DNA of 64,000 nucleotides from contig JABACO010000006.1 of NCBI GenBank assembly GCA_013339895.1, positions 12,397,656 to 12,461,655 of the forward strand. The letters are read 5' to 3'. Below are positions 53,501 through 64,000 of this stretch, piece after piece (within the stretch, counting starts at the first letter, position 1; each line of letters opens with the position of its first letter). Below the pieces are notes generated by a model, which was not told the DNA's origin, did no database searches, and was given only the letters and a program-made list of their open reading frames with translations. Origin of the DNA: Ephydatia muelleri. Lineage: Eukaryota; Porifera; Demospongiae; Spongillida; Spongillidae. Position numbers and translations under genes: made by a program.

Positions 53501-54520
53501 TTTATTCACATTTACGATCTGTAAAAATTGCTCCTGTGGTAGAATCATTGCCAAATTCTGGCTAAGTGCAGGTGGTTGAAAGCCACCTATGGATGGGTGC
53601 TGCTGTTTCAGCATATATTGTGCCACGGTTATGATAAGATCATCTAGCCAGCTTTTTGAAGTTGTAAGTATTGCTTTGTGGTACATTGTCAATTTAACAT
53701 GACAGATAGTAACCCAGGTATCTTTATCATCTTCATCATCTTTACTTAATTCCGGATCTGCTGTTAAATCAATATTGCACAAGGGGTTATTGTGATCTCC
53801 ATTAGTGCACGAATGTCCTGGGTGACACACTGCAGTGCAGGACAATTTGTTCTTCTTACAGCAGCAGTACTTAGCACTGTTGCATCTCGTTTTACATGCA
53901 CATGATAATGAAGCTTGAGTATCCAAGAAAGGAGTTTTGTTGCTATTAGATGGTGTTGATAATTTCATTGCAGATGCAGGTGTACAATTCTTGTTTTTGC
54001 AATTATCCCCTTTATGACAGTGTGAGGTGCATTCAATTTTATTCTTCTTACAAGGGCACCGTTGTGTGCTGCAGCCTGCTGTGCACTTGCACCTATTCTT
54101 TGAAAATGCACTCCATGGTGCACTTTCTTTAGAAGCCGCTCGAAGTGACACACGAGTAGACCTTTCCCATCCTTTCACAGATAGATTGTAATTCCCTTCA
54201 AACAATTCCAGATCACAAGCAGAATAGCATTTGTTCAACACTCCTGATTTGCACCGCAAGCGGTACATTGCACGTGCTGTTCCAATCACCTGTACAATTA
54301 TGCATGGCAGTCTATTTGGGTCAGTGGAAGCCTGATCAATGCGAGGAATTCTTACAGTAACACAATCTCCCACATGAAACTCTTTAACTTTGTGCTTAAG
54401 GTTGTATTTTACCATCATCCTATTAGCATTTTTCAAATATTCCTTATCTGCAATCTGGCGAACAGGCAAGTGCTTCTCAGTAGTAGCCAAAACCCTTGAA
54501 TTGGACTTCAGTAAAGCCAC
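53405..54520 (-). pseudogene. Ginger D: post-integrase domain, two CXC repeats and Ulp1 N-half
   Basis: 371 codons open from an acceptor near 54521. Residues 40-110 (VKEFHVGDCVTVRIPRIDQA, YRLRCKSGVLNKCY) are a KRBA2-type beta-barrel after the integrase. Two cysteine-rich repeats follow: RCKCTAGCSTQRCPCKKN / ECTSHCHKGDNCKNKNC and SCACKTRCNSAKYCCCKKN / SCTAVCHPGHSCTNG, matching CXC (tesmin/TSO1) DNA-binding repeats. The Ulp1 part has IITVAQYML, QFLQIVNVNKNHWIALST with the catalytic His. The C-terminal end runs into the wrong frame. Confidence 0.8.
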
Positions 54521-54739
54521 CTATACAACGAAAAGAACCAGGAAGATTAATTAGGTTAAAATATATATTAGGCACTTACATGTCCATTATTGTACCATCC
54601 TGATCAAATCACTTCATGATCATCACATATTTCTGAATCAGGAAGATCACTTGCAGCAGTGGTTTTGTTTCTCTCTCAACATTGCATTCGGACTGACTTG
54701 CAACAGTGCCCACATACGTACCTTCCAAATCCTTTTCCA

Positions 54740-55240
54740 CTACATTGTTCCCATCATCATCAAAATCATCTTCCTTGTCTACATCCCCACTGTACTTTGC
54801 TATATCTTCATCCTCCTCGTCTTTCTCCTCATCCTCCTCTTCTTTCTCCTCATCTCCTCTCTTTCTCCTCATCCTCCTCTTCGTTCTTCTCATCCTCCTC
54901 TTCTTTCTCCTCATCCTCCTCTTCTTTCTCCTCATCCTCCTCTTCTTTCTCCTCATCCTCCTCTTCTTTCTCCTCATCTCCTCTCTTTCTCTCCCTCCTC
55001 TTCTTTCTCCTCATCCTCCCCTCTTCGTTCTTCGGCTTCTCCATCCTCATCTCTCCTTCTTACTCCTCGTTCCTCATACCTCACCTCTCTCTTTCTCCTC
55101 ATCCTCCTCTCGTTCTCCTCATCCTCCTCTTCTTCTCCTCATCCTCCTCTTCTTTCTCCTCATCCTCCTCTTCTTTCTCCATCATCCACCTCTTCTTTTC
55201 CCACATCATCCGCTTCTTTGTTCTTCTTCACATCCTCTGA
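54740..55240 (-). pseudogene. Ginger D: acidic EEDEEKEEE repeat tract
   Basis: An imperfect CTCCTCTTCTTTCTCCTCAT repeat, about 18-21 bp per unit and more than 20 units, encodes a long Glu/Asp/Lys tract in the sense frame (DEEKEEEDEEKEEE). It lies between the integrase core and the post-integrase domain. Unit-length indels shift the frame. Frames in other registers are artefacts. Confidence 0.75.
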
Positions 55241-55414
55241 AGGCCGCTTCAAAACATCTTCATCTAGTACCCGAAAGTTGACATCTGGAACAAAAAATTG
55301 CCCCTTGGAGGTTGGCCAAATACTAACTCATATGGGGTTTGTTGGTGGTGTCATGAACCTGAGTGTTCATTGTGTCTGCAGAGATAAATAACATTTAAGC
55401 AAACATTGGATCAC

Positions 55415-56235
55415 TTACACACAATATGTGGAAGCCATTGAGACCATGGTGGGGAAGGATCGCTGCATTCAACAACCTTGGCTGATCATTCTCTCAAGTG
55501 TGTAGTGTGCCTGCTCAACTAGCCCTTGTGATTGGGGATGTCGCAGACGACCACTGATTAGCTGCACATGACCTGGCCATGTTGAAACTACATCTCCAAT
55601 GAGTTTGTTTACAAATTCTTTGCCATTATCACTGTGAATGATAGCAGGCAAACCAAAAACTGGGAAAACATAGTTGTGCAATACTTTAACCACATGGTTT
55701 GCCTTCTTTTTCACAAGAGGAAATGCAAAATTAAACTTTGACCAATGATCCACAATGTGTAATATCCAGTGCATCCATTATGTAGCATATGCCTCATATC
55801 AATCAGATCAATCTACAGATATGAACAAATATTTTGTACATGTAGTAAGCATGAATAGTGATTAAACCTACCTGGATACGAGAAAATAGCCCATCATCTA
55901 TTATTGGTCTTAAAAGGGCTTTGGTGTGCTGTGGTTTCCTTAAGCTGCATGTTGAACACAAGCTTACATACTTTTCAACCACAACTCTTGGTATGTAGAA
56001 GTACAATGACTGGACCTACAGTGTATAAGAAGTGACACACACGTGACTCAAATTAGCATATGCATGTATACGGCACTCCAATAGCAAGGAAATACTACTT
56101 ACCCTAGCATAGGGTTTTCTTGAACCAGCATGCAGACAATCTTTATCATGGATCTGTTTCAAAATATGGTAGAATTCCTCTACTATAGCGACCCTTCTGT
56201 AGCCTTTCATAATTGTGCGGTCATTAGCGTTCTAT
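55415..56235 (-). pseudogene. Ginger D: H2C2 finger and integrase core exons
   Basis: Exons: about 56232-56107 (DRTIMKGYRRVAIVEEFYHI, IHDKDCLHAG: His pair of H2C2), about 56018-55873 (YFYIPRVVVEKYVSLC, STCSLRKPQ: Cys pair), about 55813-55430 (IDLIDM first Asp; VDHWSKFNFAFPLVKKKA; IIHSDNGKEFVN second Asp; RHPQSQGLVEQAH third Glu; LERMISQ). GT-AG borders are visible at 56106, 55872 and 55425. All three catalytic acidic residues survive, but shifts occur after IDLIDM and near 55470. Confidence 0.8.
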
Positions 56236-56291
56236 ACATGTATACCAACGAACAGTAATCAAATTGAATTTACGAACACAAAAGGAATTAC

Positions 56292-56581
56292 CTCCTTTTC
56301 CCCCTTGACTTGGACAACCAATGCATCCCTTATTCCAGCTTCAGGCAAGTCTAGCAGTTGAAATCCACTTCTTTTGATAAGGTGGCAAAAGTTTCTTCCT
56401 CAATGCAAAGAGGATTCTTTAAACAGCTGATGATCCGTTCTCCAAACTGCTGGTGAATTACGGCACTTCTTGTTCTCTTAGCGTCTTTTGGAAATGCAGC
56501 AACAAGGTATTCTACGAACGCATCCATCGGGCGTGTAACACGTGGATAAGTGAATGTGACACCTTGTTGGTGCATGCACAA
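56292..56581 (-). pseudogene. Ginger D: N-terminal exon
   Basis: Minus frame MDAFVEYLVAAFPKDAKRTR, VIHQQFGERIISCLKNP, then after a shift FQLLDLPEAGIRDALVVQVKG ending at a GTAATT donor (56291). This type of N-terminus is seen before the H2C2 finger in KRBA2-like integrase proteins. It starts within about 10 bp of the right palindrome array. Confidence 0.65.
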
Positions 56582-56583
56582 GT

Positions 56584-56655
56584 CACTATCCGGTTACATA
56601 ACCGGCCGTCCGGTTGTGTATCCGGTTGTCCGGTTACGTAACCGGTCGATTGCTG
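56584..56655. repeat. Ginger D right palindrome array
   Basis: Four boxes: CCGGTTACATAACCGG, CCGTCCGGTTGTGTATCCGG, TTGTCCGGTTACGTAACCGG in a row, ending 17 bp from the TIR. Shorter than the left array, so the element is asymmetric. Confidence 0.85.
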
Positions 56656-56776
56656 GGCATCCGTACGGAACATAGATACGCTTCCAGAGTAAAAGCAAAC
56701 TCACGGATCTTGGGTTCGTCTTGCTTTAGAGTCGTGATCGTTGATTCTCACATACCAAACTTCAGAGTATATGTAG

Positions 56777-57725
56777 CTAACTCCTTTAGCTACACTATTT
56801 CAAAAGCTCAACTTAGACTCAATAGACAAAACTACACACTTGCGCTTTCTGTTGGGATTCGCCATAACTACGTACGCTCTCCCGAGTACATAAACAACGC
56901 ATCAGTGTGGTTAATATCACGATATCGAAATAAAGCCCATAGACCATATACGTAACAATGATAAGGAATTATGTAATTTTTACTTACGTAATGATTGAAC
57001 AATGCTGTTCAGATAAATCGAAGTACCGATAAGCGAGAGTCCACTCTACAGTGTATTTCAATCCAGGTTAATCGGTTAAAGAAAATGAGCATGACTGCAT
57101 GTGAGGAAAACACGCAGCTACCTTCGGCAGAGGGACAGAGGGATGGCTACCCGACATCACCATCCAAAGAAACGAAGCATGTGGAGGATGCGGGTCAACA
57201 GAACGGACCGCGTCCTACTTGCAGGGGACGTGAAGAAACAGATGGTGGTCCTGTCGTACACGGGCCTTGCTGCGTTATGTAACGGATGACCTCAAGCGCC
57301 TGCGCATACATGTTCGAGAACTCTGCCGTGACTCATCATTCATATAAGCCTGCATGGATGTACATGACATATTTGTATCGAGAGTACCTAATTTTGATAG
57401 TTGATTTTGGACAACTCTACTTAAAATATTCCGGTAAAGATGATAATGGATGTGATCGCGTCAGTAGAGCCGCATCAAAAACAGTTGCGTCATACTGTTT
57501 ATAATGCATAAAGTTATAACATTTGCCTTTCGAACGGTTAATGCTATCAGCGTCCTATATGTTCGACACTTCATACTACACCATTTATCTATGTGTGAAA
57601 GTAATTTGGTGTCTTGCAACAATACACTGCACGCCGACACGTTACGAGGTCCGATATGAAGCTGTGGCAGCTTTAACCCCTCCATGTACTGAACTCTGAC
57701 CAAAGGGGGGGTTTAAACATGATAT
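56777..57725 (+). repeat. Dispersed repeat carrying the CaaX ORF, copy B
   Basis: Aligned with copies A and C throughout. Adds the upstream block CACTATTTCAAAAGCTCAAC and TGTTGGGATTCGCCAT shared with copy C. Contains the remnant of a pogo-like TIR before the ORF. Ends with ACATGATATACTACACT as in copy A. It starts about 100 bp from Ginger D's right end. Confidence 0.75.
57085..57282 (+). CDS. CaaX-tailed small ORF, copy B (65 aa)
   Basis: ATG-initiated: MSMTACEENTQLPSAEGQ, TKHVEDAGQQNG, REETDGG, ending HGPCCVM then TAA. It differs from copy A by an insertion near the N-terminus (a TGCATG gain) and a 9-bp loss, both in frame, and keeps the CCVM tail. The frame also extends upstream without an ATG-supported reason. 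No known domain. Confidence 0.5.
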   Translation: MSMTACEENTQLPSAEGQRDGYPTSPSKETKHVEDAGQQNGPRPTCRGREETDGGPVVHGPCCVM

Positions 57726-58325
57726 ACTACACTTATCCCAATACTGTTCATGCATGTATAAGAGAAATGTTCATATATGTGAAAGACCATTTACATGACA
57801 TCCATGAGGTGGAGTGGATTGTGACGTTTTAATAATGTTGTTTTGGCAGCGAGGGTTTGTTTTCTAATAGGAATTAATTAACCCTTGAACTGCTATAGGC
57901 CACTAAAGTGGCCGCGCCAAGTGGGATAGTATGTGGTTGACACGTATGCCATTATGCCAATATTGTTGTACTTTCAAGGCTGCCTTGTAGTCAAATCAAA
58001 GTATAACCAATCCCGTTACGAATTATTGTCGGCTGTACCATGCATGTAGTTGCAGAAACATGCAGAGCTCTAGTGTATTTGAATATTGTTACATGAAAAT
58101 TTCCCCATTATGATGGTACACCAGGGGACTTGCGAGATTATTCATATTCATTACAGCTATTATTATTATTATAGTCAAATACACTAGAGATTTGCACCTG
58201 CAGCTCTGGTTCAGTAATTAGGCCAAACAATCGTATTTAGTATTATGATGTGTGACATTTTCATGCAACAATATACACTGTACGGTACGCCAATAACAAT
58301 AAATTTAAAGGTAATGCATGGATTG
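57726..58325. other. No gene; possible small foldback
   Basis: GCAGAGCTCTAGTGTATTTGA (about 58062) and TCAAATACACTAGAGATTTG...GCAGCTCTG (about 58176-58210) form an imperfect inverted repeat. A GGCCACTAAAGTGGCC palindrome lies at 57898. Otherwise nothing recognised. Confidence 0.5.
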
Positions 58326-58361
58326 AATGGTTCAGGAGCTTCTTTGTCAGCCGAAACCTTT

Positions 58362-58560
58362 TCACCTTATAATTAGCAACGTACATGTACATGTACAATC
58401 ATTCTTTACATCTATTGCAAGTGCTTGCTGCCGACTTTCAGCAAGTTCCTTGCACTTGTAAACTCTGTATGTACTTTTTCCACGATGATCTATCACCCGC
58501 CTTCCGCAAATCCTGCAGTGGATAGCAAGCTGCTGGATGTGGTAATCCATTTGGCTGCTA
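58362..58560 (-). pseudogene. RAG1-like N-terminal zinc segment, copy 3
   Basis: Minus frame HCRICGRRVIDHRGKSTYRV followed by KCKELAESRQQALAIDVKND. This matches the layout of the N-terminal segment at 46922-47120 (CRVCG ... YQC ... FSIDINND). The downstream HP..FC part is lost. An adjacent 55-bp block at 58329-58385 is shared with the pogo fragment at 52016-52150. Confidence 0.55.
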
Positions 58561-59134
58561 GTGTCGGGAAACTAATCAAAACGGAGCCAATTATTCACAA
58601 ATATGCAACAACTACAGTACGCGTAAATCATCGTTCTCACCTTGCACATCAGATATACTTGTGGACTTAACTATTCTCTTTCATATTTAGTACATCTAAC
58701 CTTTTGGTTTTGCGCGTCTTGCCGCTGTATGCCAAACTTTGATAGTATGATTCCAATAGTTGCGCACATAACCTTCAAAACAAGCATGCGCATTGTCCTC
58801 AAGCGTTAGAAAACTGGATGCGTAAGTGTATGTTCTGGTAGGAATGTGATAGAGCATGTGGGTGCTATTGAGATGCAGTCGCAATACAGCGGATGGCGGG
58901 GTAAGCTAGTGCGGAGTAAATCAACCATCCAAAACACGGGCCACCGCAATGGATAATTGTAGCCATACATAAATGCATACACTTGTCCTGATGGGAGCAC
59001 TGGGGGACTTTGAAAAAGGTTGGTCGCAACGTTTATGGTTCAGGAGATACGATCGTTACAAAAACTAGCCATTTTTTTTCAGGGTCTTACGTTGGGGGCG
59101 GAGGGGGGGGGGGCTTGTACGCGGTACTTTACGG
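58561..59134. other. No recognised gene
   Basis: Short frames only. A G-rich run at about 59098-59113 precedes repeat copy C. Confidence 0.4.
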
Positions 59135-59850
59135 TATATACACTATTTTAAAAGCTCAACTTAGACTCAATAAACAATTAAAACTACACCCTTGCGTTTT
59201 CTGTTGGGATTCGCCATGCTACGCTCTCCCGCGTAAATAAACAACCCATTAATGTGGTTAATAACACGATATCGAAATAAAGCCCATAGACCATATACGT
59301 TAACAATGATATCAGTAAAGAATAATGTAATTTTTAGTTAATGAACAATGCTGTTCGATAATCCGAGTGTTCGCATAAAACTGAGTACGGATAAGAAAGG
59401 GTCCACTGTACAGTGTAATTCAATCCAGGTATTAATTGGTTAAAGAAAATGAGCAAGATTGAGGAAAACACGCAGATACCTTCGGCTCATAAGACAGAGG
59501 GACTGACGGATGGCTACCCGACATCACCATCCAAAGAAACGAAGCATGCAGAGGATGCGGGTCAAAAGACCTACTTGTAGGGGACGTGAAGAAACAGATG
59601 GTGGTCCTCTCGTACACGGGTTTTGCTGCGTTATGTAACGGATGACCTCAAGCGCCTGCGCATACATGTTCGAGAACTCTGCCGTGACCATCATTTATAA
59701 GCCTGCATGGATGTACATTACATATTTTTATTGATGATTTTGGACATCTCTACTTAAAATATTCCGGCGTTAATCGGAAAAGATGATAATGGACGCGATC
59801 GAGTCAGTAGAGCCGCAGTTACGTCGTACTGTTTATAATGTATAAAAGAT
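59135..59850 (+). repeat. Dispersed repeat carrying the CaaX ORF, copy C (truncated)
   Basis: Matches copy B from CACTATTTTAAAAGCTCAAC to TTTATAATGTATAAAAG, where the long-TIR element starting GGGACTG interrupts it. The pogo-like remnant is best preserved here: on the minus strand CAGTGGACCCTTTCTTATCC, then CGAACACTCGGATTATCGAA. Confidence 0.75.
59449..59580 (+). pseudogene. CaaX-tailed small ORF, copy C (frameshifted)
   Basis: MSKIEENTQIPSAHKTEGL and TKHAEDAGQKTYL then stop. A 13-bp deletion relative to copy A after GQK shifts the frame; the DNA for the ...CCVM tail is still present downstream (to about 59635) but out of frame. It shares the MSKIEENT start with the divergent copy at 17410-17649. 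Confidence 0.65.
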
Positions 59851-60744
59851 GGGACTGTTTCCGCGAAAATTGCCCCACGGATATATTATAAAATGTTATA
59901 AAAATACATCGCGGGTGAATCGCTATAACTTCCCAACGGTTAACGCTATCGACGTCCTATTTTCAACACTTCATACTACACCATTTCACTACGGGAAAAC
60001 TTATTTTGGGACCTTGCACTAGTTCCTTGCTGATGCTACGAAGTCCGATACCCCATGGGGTTCAAAACCGCCACATCTTCAGCTAGGAGAGTTTAAATCG
60101 CTTCAAATTCAGTATGTACGTACAGGGGTCCTGTTGCTATTGATGTGTTCAGTTCGTTAATTTTTACTCTATCCGTCACGGAGATACAGCTGTGCAAAGT
60201 TAATGCACATTTCCCGCTCGATTGCACCATTTTTGCATGCAACCCGTGTTCCATTCTCCCAATCCACAATAAATTTTGATAACTTCTTTGTTCCGCCCAT
60301 TTCTCCCTTAAACTAAGCTAGCCGTTCCCAACTGTTTTTGTCTCACTCAGGCAGTGAGTTTATGCGGGAAAGTTAAAAGAAGAAGAACGCTGCTCAGTTC
60401 CAGACGATCGTACCAAATTAACGGACCCAAGTGAATGGTTGCAGTATAACCTTGCGCCTCCCACGTCGCCGGCAGTATTCAAAACGGCACGCGTAAGGCT
60501 ATTTGCTACGCACTCGCATCATCCTCTAGTCGTGTAATAAAGCTTTCCTATTTGCCATCATCTTGCTAAAATCATCGTCTTATATCTGCCACGCCCACTC
60601 GGCTACGATTGCAATGATTTCGGGCTCACAACTTTCAGCTCACACATAGTACATGAACTCATGCTGGCTCCCACTTGTGCACACACTTGCATTGTTGCGT
60701 ACATGGCCCTGTACACTATCGTATGGCGTATTTTCTTATACACA

Positions 60745-61910
60745 ACCACACACACACACACACATGTACAGCGTACTTGCATACACCAGTTATACATGTG
60801 GCAAACAATACACCTGTCTGATGATGGTACAAACACTCTCACTCACAAACATTGTCACATGCACATGTCAATTCAACTGTACTTGTGCATGCCTGTACAG
60901 ACCACTGATTCTATGTAAATTTGTGTACCAAGCTTTCTGTACATGTATCGTGTCTCCAAGGATTGAATGCATTGTGTCCCCATCTGGTACTCTAAATGTA
61001 CACAAACATTGCACACTTGCACACACACACCACTGTATAAATGTGGCAATACACATGCAAAAACGCTCACACACAACATATAGATACACAGACACACACA
61101 TGACATACACCCGCAAACACACACACATACGGACACGGACACACAGGTACACATGGACACACACAACACACAGACACACACACATAGACACACACAACAT
61201 ACACACACACACACACAGACACACACACACAGACACACACACACAGACACACACACAGACACACACACACACACACAGAGAAACATACACACAGACACAT
61301 GCAGGCATGCACAGACACATGCACTGACATACTCAGACACACACAACACACTCTCACACGACAGACACATACACAGACACAGACACACACAGACATGCAC
61401 AGAGACACACACAGACATGCACATGAAATACACAGACACACACACACGACATACACACAGACACGCACAGACAAGACTCACACACACGAAATTCACAGAC
61501 ACACACATGCACAGACACACAGACGCGGGCACACATGGACACACAAGCATAGACACACACATGCACAGACACACACATGCAGACGCACAGACACACACAC
61601 GCACACACAAGATAGACACATGCCATACACACACAACAGACACAGACACACAAGCACACAAAGACACACGCACGAAATACACAAACACACCTACAGACAC
61701 ACACATGAAATACACAGACACGCACACAGACTCGCACACAGACACGCAGACATACATGCACACAGACTCATACAAAAAATACATATAGACACACACACGA
61801 AATACACACTGATAGATACACACATGGAGACACACAGAGACACACGTGGACACACAGATACACACACGACATACACACAGACACACACATATACAGACAC
61901 ACATGTAGCT
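60745..61910. repeat. CA-rich minisatellite region
   Basis: From about 61020 nearly 900 bp of ACACACAGAC, ATACACAGACAC and GACATACACAC units, with a smaller CA run at 60748-60765. Long frames on both strands (CVCV or HTHT) are artefacts of the repeat. Confidence 0.95.
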
Positions 61911-61970
61911 ACATGTACCTATGTATATGTAACGTCTCTAAAGTGCGAGCTCTATGTCATATACTCCCAA

Positions 61971-62577
61971 AGAATTGGTCCTCAGCCCCCATAGGATTGG
62001 TGTGCCGTACCACTGTATGCATGTGGCAAAGTATATCACTGTATTCACCACAGCACTGGGCCCATGGTACAATATTAAAAAGTGTGTGGGGGGGTTGGCT
62101 GATTTCTTTTGAGCAAAATGAATAATTAAATATACAAGTCTACGTGTAGAGATGCACGAATTTATTTTTAAATCATGATGCGTATGATGTTGTCATCGAA
62201 AAAGTTGTTGTCGGCTATCATTCCTTGATGAGATTTACACAGTGGGCCAAAAATTGTGGTGTGTGTGTGGAAGGTCCCTGCAGCAACGTGCATAAGACTT
62301 TAAGTTCTTACACACTCACATCCATCTTTTTGTAGTTAAGTACAATTGTGTAATAAAGCTTTCCTGTTTGGCAAAATCCTTGATCCTTGAACAACTTCTT
62401 ATCATTCTTTATGCCTCCACTACTCAGCTAGGTGGCTTGTGTACCAGTTGCAGAGACTTGAGTCTCTCTTTGCCCATACAATATTTAGCTCACACAGAGT
62501 ACATTAACATGCCCTCATGTTGGTTCACACACCCTGATGCATGTGTATATGTTGTGCAAATGCGTCTGTACATCCTG

Positions 62578-62617
<40 letters not shown>

Positions 62618-63440
62618 AATCTCTGTGTGTTTCCTCTCTATTGTTGCAAGCAGACGTATACTCTTCTCTCATCTAGCACTCTGTACAAGTGCTCGTCTGA
62701 CCTGTAAAAAAGCCTTTTCGGAGTACAGTATAATGAATATCGTCACTAGCTTGCAATCGATATGTCTGTGTAAACTTACCTGACCTACCACGATCTGCAA
62801 CGATAAGGGAGGTACAATAAGTTCATCGCAGGTCTCACGGGCCTACTGTTTTCATCAGCACAATGTTGTGTGTCCCGTGTCGCACTAATTGAATGCAGCG
62901 AATTAAACGAGTGTACATGAACTCAGATTGCTGTTCCTCACCATAAGTACAAAGTATGTAGTGCCTTGCTATAACCTTCTACGAGTAGTCATTTAATTTA
63001 CTGCATACAAATTAGTACAGTGCGACACGCAACACTGTGCTGCCTCTTCTAGTTGAAGAAGGATGAACCACGCAGTTTTTTTTGAAGGGCGATGGTTCTG
63101 CCTGGCGATGAATTACCTATCATTGCTGATTGCGGTAGGTCAGGGCCCGTAGTAAGTTTACACAGACACAATGGATAGCAATATTCATAATTCCACGAGC
63201 ACTCAGATAAACAGAAGCCTCTTGAGCTTGTTTGCTAACCATGGCATATCCTTACATGTCCCTTGTGTCAGGGGACAGTCCTATAAGGACACAATGTATG
63301 CATAAAGGACCACTCCTATGACACTACAGTGTACACGTTGCTACATGTGCCTACATGTGTAGACATGTCTCATGAGCTGTTCAATGGATAGATCAAAAAT
63401 GCATGTGCAGAGCTGAGAGAAAATGTGTGTACCATCATTA
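61971..63440. repeat. Dispersed repeat family (copy 2)
   Basis: Same block order as 47260-48870: TGTGTAATAAAGCTTTCC at 62347, CATTCTTTATGCCTCC, GCCCTCATGTTGGTTCACAC, a CA run at 62578-62616, TGTCTGTGTAAACTTACC at about 62763, its complement near 63150, and CATGAGCTGTTCAATGG at about 63370. It forms the core of the long-TIR element here but stands alone at 47 kb. Confidence 0.75.
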
Positions 63441-64000
63441 TCAGAGAGCACTACTGAGCTGAAAGTTGTGAGACCGAAATCATTGCAATCGTATCCGAGT
63501 GGGCGTGGCAGATATAAGACGATGATTTTAGCAAGATGATGGCAAATAGGAAAGCTTTATTACACGACTAGAGGATGATGCGAGTGCGTAGCAAATAGCC
63601 TTACGCGTGCCGTTTTGAATACTGCCGGCGACGTGGGAGGCGCAAGGTTATACTGCAACCATTCACTTGGGTCCGTTAATTTGGTACGATCGTCTGGAAC
63701 TGAGCAGCGTTCTTCTTCTTTTAACTTTCCCGCATAAACTCACTGCCTGAGTGAGACAAAAACAGTTGGGAACGGCTAGCTTAGTTTAAGGGAGAAATGG
63801 GCGGAACAAAGAAGTTATCAAAATTTATTGTGGATTGGGAGAATGGACACGGGTTGCATGCAAAAATGGTGCAATCGAGCGGGAAATGTGCATTAACTTT
63901 GCACAGCTGTATCTCCGTGACGGATAGAGTAAAAATTAACGAACTGAACACATCAATAGCAACAGGACCCCTGTACGTACATACTGAATTTGAAGCGATT

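Larger units (their letters stand above)
52455..56672 (-). mobile_element. Ginger D: integrase-type DNA transposon with clear TIRs
   Basis: The left end TGTTCCGTACGGATGCC (52455) is exactly complementary to the right end GGCATCCGTACGGAACA (ending 56672). Flanks are TATA and TAGA, a possible decayed 4-bp duplication. Inside both ends lie CCGGTTACGTAACCGG palindrome arrays. A single minus-strand multi-exon gene fills the interior, in the order N-terminal region, H2C2, integrase core, acidic tract, two CXC repeats, Ulp1, PHD. TGT...ACA ends, a 4-bp duplication and a Gypsy-like integrase are the traits of Ginger elements. Confidence 0.85.
59851..64000. mobile_element. Long-TIR foldback element, right end beyond the window
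   Basis: The left arm from 59851 to about 60650 is the reverse complement of about 63470 to 64000. The base at 64000 pairs with about 60096, so roughly 245 bp of the right arm lie outside. Ends begin GGGACTGTTTCCGCGAAAATTG, clearly related to the 820-bp MITE at 5215. The interior (60650-63470) has no coding sequence and includes CA-rich DNA and a copy of the repeat at 47260-48870. It inserted into CaaX-repeat copy C. Confidence 0.85.

Noticed and set aside
54609..55391. Arg/Lys-rich and Ser/Pro/Leu-rich frames over the CTCCTCTTC tract
   Set aside because: Off-register readings of the acidic repeat of Ginger D.
60868..61994. Frames of up to 343 codons over the CA-rich region
   Set aside because: Dinucleotide repeat artefact; repeated in several frames and both strands.
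1..64000. CRISPR arrays, bacterial operons, rRNA or tRNA genes
   Set aside because: Tandem palindromes at Ginger ends lack regular unique spacers; no rRNA or tRNA signature was recognised; the context is eukaryotic.

Overview
This is a 64 kb piece of an animal nuclear genome, most likely a marine invertebrate and plausibly a demosponge. The host call is an inference from GT-AG introns of about 45-60 bp, a dense mix of animal transposon families, many microsatellites, and a 1000-N scaffold gap at 15888-16887. There are no bacterial-style operons, no rRNA and no tRNA that I could recognise. Most of the window is transposon sequence, much of it nested and decayed.

Positions 1-13664 form a stack of nested elements. 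An integrase-type DNA transposon of the Ginger/KRBA2-like kind (Ginger B, plus strand) starts outside the window and ends at a terminal repeat near 13664. Its Ulp1-protease domain is split by a second element of the same kind (Ginger A, minus strand, about 649-12616). Ginger A's own Ulp1 domain is split by a CR1-like LINE (about 1441-5214) and a retroelement tail fragment. The LINE's 3' tail holds an 820-bp foldback MITE (5215-6034). A hAT transposase (10.2-11.8 kb) also lies inside Ginger A.

From 13.7 to 25 kb there are foldback repeats, a possible host 3' exon (15.2 kb), the gap, one copy of a short ORF ending in a CaaX-like tail (17410-17649), a decayed RAG1-like copy (18.7-19.6 kb), and a transposon-like gene flanked by GTTATACAC-type subterminal repeats (21.6-24.9 kb). 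From 25 to 33 kb there are a ZMYM1-like hAT (minus), a P-element transposase (plus), an unidentified minus-strand transposon-like gene, and Ginger C (30.0-32.2 kb) broken by a small hAT.

The best intact gene is a BEN-domain gene on the minus strand (33430-35180). Its exon phases fit throughout, and it carries tandemly duplicated 39-nt in-frame exons. From 35.6 to 43.5 kb there are dispersed repeats, a second CaaX ORF copy, pogo-like fragments and tandem repeats. From 43.7 to 47.2 kb a multi-exon minus-strand gene has the domain order of RAG1: N-terminal zinc region, RING, then a core ending in a GEQGAES motif. Ginger D (52455-56672) has clear terminal inverted repeats and encodes an integrase fused to two CXC repeats, a Ulp1 protease and a PHD finger. 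Two more CaaX ORF copies follow (57.1 and 59.4 kb). From 59851 to the window end lies a long-TIR element whose ends match the 820-bp MITE.

The leads I rate highest are the RAG1-like loci, the Ginger elements with family-specific palindrome arrays at their ends, the BEN gene with its duplicated small exons, and the four-copy CaaX-tailed small ORF family.
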